The position numbers and the translations under genes are program-made. A stretch of 53,333 nucleotides of DNA, taken from positions 1-53,333 of the forward strand of contig JAUWRG010000004.1 in assembly GCA_030610655.1 (NCBI GenBank), in the 5' to 3' direction. Below, one piece after another: positions 49,830 to 53,333 of the stretch. The notes under the pieces were generated by a model. It saw only the letters and a list, made by a program, of their open reading frames with translations. It made no database searches and had not been told where the DNA came from. This DNA comes from Dehalococcoidia bacterium. Its GTDB lineage: Bacteria > Chloroflexota > Dehalococcoidia > E44-bin15. The stretch's first letter is position 1. Every line of letters begins with the position of its first letter.

Positions 49830-50312
49830 TTACGGTTTTTGAAATGTATCCAGTGGACTGCGAATACGACCAATGTCTCGTTCGCTCACATGAGTGTATA
49901 TTTCTGTAGTTTTTGGGCTCTTATGCCCCAGCAACTCCTGAATATAGCGTAAGTCTGTGCCACCCTCAAGTAGATGAGTGGCAAAACTGTGCCGCAGGGT
50001 GTGGACGGTGCGGGTGGTAAGATGACTATCGGTCTTTGGTCCGGGGAAGATCCAGATCTTTGGATGGCAAGTTTCCCAATATTGGTGTAAAGCCTCTAAA
50101 AAACCTTTTATTAAGTCTTGGGCAGTCAAAATATTTTTAGCCCTGAATAAATAAGGATTTTTCTGCTTAAGAATTTTATCTAATTCAATTGTAGTTGAAA
50201 CATATTCAAATCGTTTTTGATGAAAAATGGAAATATGCTTTTCAACATATTCCCTTACTTCATTTAGATTCAATTTCATATTCCGCCTTTGGTTCAAATA
50301 ATAAATATTCAC
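49830..50312 (-). pseudogene. Chimeric ORF: N-terminus of a PmeII-like restriction endonuclease fused to a tyrosine recombinase C-terminus
   Basis: [16 protein letters not shown]...[22 protein letters not shown], then [46 protein letters not shown]...; lacks 18 aa present in the paralog at 51872. Confidence 0.8.
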
Positions 50313-51120
50313 ACTCTTTTATTTCAGACTTCACCATTTCATAATATTCTGAGACAATATCAATTCCTATTGAATTTCTTCTTAGTCTATTGGCAACTCT
50401 TAATGTTGTGCCCGAACCCATAAAGGGATCTAATACAGTATCCCCATCTTCTGTAAACAGTTTTATAAACCATTCTGGTAAACTTTCTGGGAAAACAGCA
50501 CTATGGTTTCTATTACTACATTCCGTTGCCAAATGTAATACATTTGTAGGATAAACTTTGTCACGCTTTAATCAATTTGAAATATTTTTCCCAAAGCCAC
50601 TTTTTGACCTTGATTCAAACCTTATTTTATCCTTTTCACTTAAGTTTTTAAATCTATCTTCCACCCAGTCACCAACAGGTAGCATAGCTGCTTCTTGGAA
50701 CATTTTAAACTTTTTAGTTTTATTGAACTGTATCAATCTTTCCCAAGCATCACGAAAACGATTTGGCCACTTTCCAGGATAACAATTCTTTTTATGCCAG
50801 ATAAATTCTTCTGTCCATAACCAGCCCTGTTTTCTTAATGCTAAAATTAGTTCTAAGACATAGGTATGTCGCTCACCTTTTTCTGCTTTTTCCTTAATAT
50901 TTAATATAAATGTACCTCCTGGCTTTAATACCCTTAAAAATTGTTCACTTCTTGATAGAAACCAATCAACATACTCTTCAGGTTTAATCCCACCATACGT
51001 ATGAACACGTCTATCTGCGTAAGGCGGGGATGTAAATATTAAATCAACACTATCATTCTCAAAATCTTTCAAAATATCTTTACAATCACCCAAGAATATC
51101 TGTGTTTCAATCTTTTTCAT
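50260..51120 (-). pseudogene. DNA methyltransferase interrupted by an in-frame TGA
   Basis: 50572-51120 (TSPPYADRRVHTYGG) and 50260-50532 (DPFMGSGTTLRVANRL) are in the same frame, joined by SN*LKRDKVYPTNVLHLATE. Confidence 0.88.
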
Positions 51121-51128
51121 AGTAATTC

Positions 51129-51326
51129 CTATTGAACATCAAAAGCTTCGTTTATTTTACATTCAATATCTTCTATTTCAAAGTTAAATTTTCTTCTATT
51201 ATCAATTGATGAAATATCTTGAATATCGCCCGTGAATAACTCTGAATATCCTTTTGCTTTCTTTTTGTCTTCTGCTTTTATTTTCACAATATATGATTTT
51301 GTTAAAACAACTTCAAATGTTTTCAT
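51129..51326 (-). CDS. Small hypothetical protein in the R-M module
   Basis: MKTFEVVLTKSYIVKIKAEDKKKAKGYSELFTGDIQD..., preceded by AAGGAG. Confidence 0.5.
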   Translation of the reverse strand: MKTFEVVLTKSYIVKIKAEDKKKAKGYSELFTGDIQDISSIDNRRKFNFEIEDIECKINEAFDVQ

Positions 51327-51720
51327 AATGTTCTCCTTTCTTGAATTCATCGGTATGAGAATCAAGAAAATATTCTACCAATTGAGGAATAAATTTACCT
51401 TTGTACGGATGTAACCTATGAACATGTTTTGTTCTTTCCGATTCTTTGTATTCTACAAATGACAAATGCCAATTAAGGTCTTCACCTAATTTCTTTTTCC
51501 ACTGTTTTTCTTTGTCATAAGAGTCGTAATATTCTTTTAATTCTTCAATATTTATCAAGGGATTCCCATTACTTCCATACTTTCTTATTCTTCCGTATTG
51601 CAGCAAATACGAAATATTAGAAATTGTAACTCTACGATTTAAATATTGCGAAGCCCAAACACTTGCTTCTCTTAAATTGATTAGTTTCCCTTCTTCTTCA
51701 AAAAATGTTGATTGATACAT
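51313..51720 (-). pseudogene. N-terminal fragment of a second DNA methyltransferase
   Basis: LNWHLSFVEYKESERTKHVHRLHPYKGKFIPQLVEYFLDSHTDEFKK then stops; no catalytic motifs follow. Confidence 0.7.
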
Positions 51721-51792
51721 ATCTGATTACCTTCGATTAATTTTTATATATAACATACCTTGATATTTGCTTTTCCCCCTGCCCGCAATTGC

Positions 51793-51838
51793 AGATAACT
51801 ATGGATAACCGAACTTATTTCGTTTATCCCCAACTCGG
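51793..51838 (-). other. Candidate attI-like hairpin site 1 downstream of the recombinase
   Basis: Minus strand GAGTTGGGGATAAACGAAATAAGTTCGGTTATCCATA|GTTATCT; same hairpin as 49751-49795. Confidence 0.55.
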
Positions 51839-51871
51839 GGTGAACCAAATCTTGCCATTCTTTATTGGCCC

Positions 51872-52973
51872 TTACAGTTTTTGAAATGTATCCAGTGCAC
51901 TGCGAATACGACCAATGTCTCGTTCGCTCACATGATTGTATATTTCTGTAGTTTTTGGGCTCTTATGCCCCAGCAACTCCTGAATATAGCGTAAGTCTGT
52001 GCCACCCTCAAGTAGATGAGTGGCAAAACTGTGCCGCAGGGTGTGGACAGTAATATGTTTTGGGATTCCTGCCTTCTGACAAGCATCCTCCAGAACCTTT
52101 TCCACGGTGCGGGTGGTAAGATGACTATCGGTCTTTGGCCCGGGGAAGAGCCAGATCTTCGGATGGCAAGTTTGCCAATATTGGTGTAAAGCCTCTAACG
52201 CCACACTGGAAAGGAGCGTATAGCGGCCTTTCCGCCCCTTGGCACCTCGAATATGAATCATATGTCGTTCCTCGTCAATGTCTTCAACCCTTAACCGAAC
52301 CACCTCACTTACCCTCAAACCTGCAGAATAGGTCAACATTAGGATTGCCCTATGCTTGAGATTGGTTACCACACCAAGAAGGCGCATCACATCATCCCGA
52401 CCGAGGACAACAGGTAGTTTGGTCTCCTTTCTGGGTCGAGGCAGATTGCCAACTACCTTTGGTGTCTGCAATACACATTCATACAAGAACTTGGCCGCAT
52501 TAACTGCTTGATTGTGATATGATCTCGACACCTTCTCATCATCAATGAGATGAAGCATATACTTCCGAATATCCCCCTCATCCAGTTGTCGAGGGTCTTT
52601 CATAAAATGGCAGACATAACGATTGATATGGTGTAGATAAGCCTTTCGAGTCTTTTGGCTGTATCCTCTCAATTTCAGCTCTTTCTCTGTATCGCTCAGA
52701 ACTTCTTTCCTTCGCCTTTCAAACTCTGAGGATTGCAGGAGAGGGTCTATTTCTATTTGTTGCCCGGCAAAAACCGATAGGATTTTTTTCTAGAATTCCA
52801 TCAGAACGGGGAGCACTCCAATACTTTTCCTTTGGATGCCATCTGCTACCTTCAATGGCCTTGATTTTCGCTACATGCGCAGGGTCATAGGGGAATGTAA
52901 TCGTTACTCTCCCAGCAATTCCACTGCTGATTTCTACATTCGCTCTCATTCCTGCCTCTATTATACCCAGCAT
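51872..52973 (-). CDS. Tyrosine recombinase with N-terminal extension, split by a single-nt frameshift at an A7 run
   Basis: C-part 51872-52672 ([39 protein letters not shown]); N-part 52719-52973 (VTITFPYDPAHVAKIKAIEGSRWHPKEKYW). Removing one A at 52783-52789 joins them. Confidence 0.85.
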
Positions 52974-53034
52974 TTAGAGATTGAACAATTCGCCCTTTTG
53001 TTCATAATGTCATGAAGTTTATCTATGGCACCGT

Positions 53035-53333
53035 TCGCCAATGAAGATTCGAGCTCACATTATCCGTTTCAGCCTTGGGTTTGGGGTGATGCCTGCTCTT
53101 GGAAGCTTTGTTCTTCTAGCTGTAATCATGGCGTTGTATGGGGCGGCCTATGCCCTGCTGTTTCCATCGATATCTGCTCTAGTGGCGGATCACACTACGC
53201 CAGACGAGCGTGGCAGAGCAACTGGCATTTCCCATTCGCTGCTTACTGCCGGAGTTGCCGTTGGTGCGCCGGTAATAGGGTGGGTGGCTCATTTTGTCGG
53301 GATTGAGTTGGGATTGGCCCTATGTTCCTGCGC
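53035..53333 (+). pseudogene. MFS C-terminal fragment (copy 3), running off the window
   Basis: Near-identical to 44320-44640 over its visible length. Confidence 0.9.

Noticed and set aside
50572-50574. UGA recoding (Trp or selenocysteine) in the methylase
   Set aside because: Other genes in the window use UGA as a normal stop, there is no obvious SECIS, and the neighbouring R-M genes are also broken; a nonsense mutation is simpler.
1-53333. CRISPR arrays and cas genes
   Set aside because: No regularly spaced short repeats or Cas-like proteins seen.

Overview
The 53.3-kb window is bacterial chromosome, possibly Chloroflexota/Dehalococcoidia by gene content (inference only). It falls into four blocks. 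(1) 1-23 kb: a transposase tail, a galT-like gene, a T-box-controlled trp operon (trpE-G-orfX-D-C-F-B-A plus DUF1015), guaB3-like, rplY, fmt and dnaA, then an operon of an OYE-family reductase, two MmgE/PrpD paralogs and a four-subunit 2-oxoacid:ferredoxin oxidoreductase. (2) 23-36.5 kb: an ion-transport region with a CPA2 antiporter, a CBS protein, a complete V/A-type ATPase whose K subunit carries a Na+-type ligand set, and a Ca2+/Na+ exchanger. It contains duplicated and reciprocally decayed modules and a duplicated tRNA-Arg. (3) 36.5-43.7 kb: housekeeping genes (CorC-like, DUF2344, M48 protease, phosphatase, tilS, MFS). (4) 43.7-53.3 kb: an accessory island lying between degenerate repeats of the tilS/MFS pair. 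The main finding is in block 4. Two consecutive gene cassettes, a 451-aa orphan gene and a HaeII-like restriction endonuclease plus Zn-ribbon DNA methylase, each end in an attC-like site (88 and 83 nt). Each site's inverse core is complementary to the start of its own cassette. The array begins exactly at a hairpin site next to a partial copy of a tyrosine recombinase gene. A second copy of that hairpin lies next to a longer recombinase gene that appears to lack the IntI-specific insertion, and it leads into a decayed PmeII-like restriction-modification module. This looks like an integron or integron-like platform, possibly with a non-canonical recombinase.
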